Positions 62,814-64,000 of a DNA stretch of 64,000 bases are shown one piece after another. The notes beneath the pieces were generated by a model. That model saw only the letters and a list, made by a program, of their open reading frames with translations. It was not told the DNA's origin and did no database searches. Source of the stretch: Bacteroidota bacterium (GTDB lineage Bacteria > Bacteroidota > Bacteroidia > B-17B0 > Aurantibacillaceae); the NCBI GenBank assembly GCA_030692515.1, contig JAUXZS010000056.1, positions 372,001 to 436,000 of the forward strand, given 5' to 3'. A program made the position numbers and the translations under genes. Position 1 is the stretch's first letter. Each line of letters starts with the position of its first letter.

Positions 62814-64000
62814 TCAGGAAACCGCTTCTAAACGTTCTTTACCAAAATCTAAAATTTTGTCAATGAACTCGTAAGGTTTATAATTATTTATCGCGGCTTG
62901 ATGAAAGATGCATGTTGCGGGTGTCATGCCCGGTAATGAATTAACCTCAATAAAAATTATCTCTGCTCTGTAGTCAGGATAAACTCTAACAAAGGCATCT
63001 ATTCTGCAATATCCTGTAACTCCCAAAGCTTTTGCTGCCCCGCCTAATGCTTTCTTAACTTGTTCGCTTACTTTTTGTCTGTCTTTTACATCTTTAGCGT
63101 AACGCGCAGGCGTAATATTTTGACCTTGACCGGCTAAAAATTTTTCTTCTAAACTTAAAATTTCTCCATCTGCTAAAGCTTCCGACGCTTCAAATACTTC
63201 GTATTGAATTTCACCAGCTGCATTTATTTTGGTAAGCATGCCACCTGTAATTTCTAAGAAGTGAGCGGCATCTTTTTTACTGATTAATTCTTCAACCAAC
63301 ACAACTTGTTTTTGCGGAAATTCTTCTTTTGGTTTAATATGCAAAATGTTTGCTGCTTGAGCATCAAACTCTTCGGTGGGTCTAAAAAGTAATTTGCAAA
63401 ATGCTTCAAACTCTTCTAGAGTTTTTATTTTTTTAACTGCACTGCTACATCCGTCATCCACTGGTTTTGCAATAAAAGGATACTTAATTCGGTTTTCTAA
63501 AATCTCGGCAAGTTTGTTTTTGTCATTGGCCCATTCGTCTTTAGAAATTAAAATATGGTCGGCAATTAAGAAGCCGTTATTTTTTAAAATCTCATTCGTT
63601 CTGTATTTATCTATTGTAATAGATGAACTTTCTTTATTAGAACCATTATAAGGTAAATTTAATTTATCTAACTCTTCCTGAATTGCGCCATCTTCTCCTG
63701 GCCTTCCATGCAAGGCAATAAATACTTCGTCGGCTTTTTGTTTTAATGTAGCGTAAGTTAATTTTTCTGGTTCTGCTGTATGGTTGGTTGAAGCATATTT
63801 ATGAGTAATAGCTTCGCACTCTTGCATAATTTTTTTTATGACAGTGTGCACCTTAAAATTTTCTACTTTTTCTTTTATATCGTCTGCATTATCTTTTAAC
63901 AACAAATTAATTGGCACGTGATACATTTGATGCTCTTTAGAATTGCCAGTTAAAAAAACCGGAAACGGCGCATATTTTTCTGACGACGATAATTTTTCAA
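62814..64000 (-). CDS. Large D-alanine--D-alanine-ligase-like ATP-grasp protein (5' end outside window)
   Basis: The frame continues upstream of the first internal ATG (63926) to the window edge (EKYAPFPVFLTGNSKEHQM...), so the protein is incomplete and longer than shown. Seen: VFIALHGRPGEDGAIQEEL, LPYNGSNKESSSITIDKY, the ATP-binding strand YPFIAKPVDDGCSSAVKKI, LVEELI, and the metal-binding GYCRIDAFVRVY with FIEVNSLPGMTPATCIFHQA. This matches the Ddl family. Many Bacteroidota carry both a normal ~330-residue Ddl and a large ~900-residue version of this kind, whose substrate is not certain. Position relative to Ddl partners is unknown here. Confidence 0.85.
   Translation of the reverse strand, partial: EKLSSSEKYAPFPVFLTGNSKEHQMYHVPINLLLKDNADDIKEKVENFKVHTVIKKIMQECEAITHKYASTNHTAEPEKLTYATLKQKADEVFIALHGRPGEDGAIQEELDKLNLPYNGSNKESSSITIDKYRTNEILKNNGFLIADHILISKDEWANDKNKLAEILENRIKYPFIAKPVDDGCSSAVKKIKTLEEFEAFCKLLFRPTEEFDAQAANILHIKPKEEFPQKQVVLVEELISKKDAAHFLEITGGMLTKINAAGEIQYEVFEASEALADGEILSLEEKFLAGQGQNITPARYAKDVKDRQKVSEQVKKALGGAAKALGVTGYCRIDAFVRVYPDYRAEIIFIEVNSLPGMTPATCIFHQAAINNYKPYEFIDKILDFGKERLEAVS

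Overview
The window is a low-GC chromosomal segment from a member of the Bacteroidota. The evidence is direct. Several proteins carry type IX secretion (T9SS) C-terminal sorting domains, and one is a 2474-residue SprB-repeat protein with a gliding-motility-type C-terminus. Lipoproteins, DUF4296 and TIGR03643 proteins and the arginine cluster are all of Bacteroidota type. Genes lack Shine-Dalgarno sequences, and several promoters have the Bacteroidota -7 box TAnnTTTG. The order or family cannot be fixed from the sequence alone. No rRNA, tRNA, CRISPR array or insertion sequence was seen.

Layout. 1-4680: end of a T9SS protein, a MORN-like repeat protein, a lipoprotein, a conserved secreted protein usually mislabelled asparagine synthetase B, and a small holin-family membrane protein. 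4699-6849 (minus): a photolyase-neighbourhood set (flavin reductase, SDR-like, TIGR03643, SRPBCC) with no photolyase in view. 6943-15021: housekeeping genes (YraN, an S4 pseudouridine synthase with an unusual tandem-repeat N-terminus, GlmS, an L,D-transpeptidase, an FtsB-like protein, ferritin) mixed with unknown secreted proteins. 15390-27153: two very large surface proteins, the SprB-repeat protein and an M43 metalloprotease with Ig-like repeats.

27327-44112 is a tightly packed run of secreted and outer-membrane genes. It ends in a 1250-residue protein with FnIII-like, zincin-like and alpha/beta-hydrolase-like regions. That protein is followed by a lipoprotein gene overlapping it by 20 nt, then by a start-less duplicate of its own C-terminal tip. 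A second paralogous lipoprotein gene overlaps that duplicate tip by the same 20 nt. This is the signature of a polymorphic toxin with swappable tip/immunity cassettes and is the best candidate for a new system in the window.

44407-45854 is a small defence island: an adenine methyltransferase, a DpnI homologue with all catalytic residues, and a small gene coupled to DpnI. A Flavo-1-like structured RNA follows, then a lipocalin, a PIN-toxin/antitoxin pair, a T9SS protein with an internal membrane anchor, a TPR sensor-like protein cut off before its output domain, and an ABC permease without its ATPase.

52026-60451 is a complete arginine operon (acyltransferase, argG, argC, argD, argF', argB, argE, argH). 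It is preceded by a promoter, a 44-codon reading frame ending in two Arg codons, and mutually arranged hairpins that look like a ribosome-mediated attenuator. Val90 in the transcarbamylase points to succinylated rather than acetylated intermediates. The window closes with an ECF sigma/putative anti-sigma/lipoprotein operon and the C-terminal part of a large D-Ala-D-Ala-ligase-like ATP-grasp protein running off the edge.
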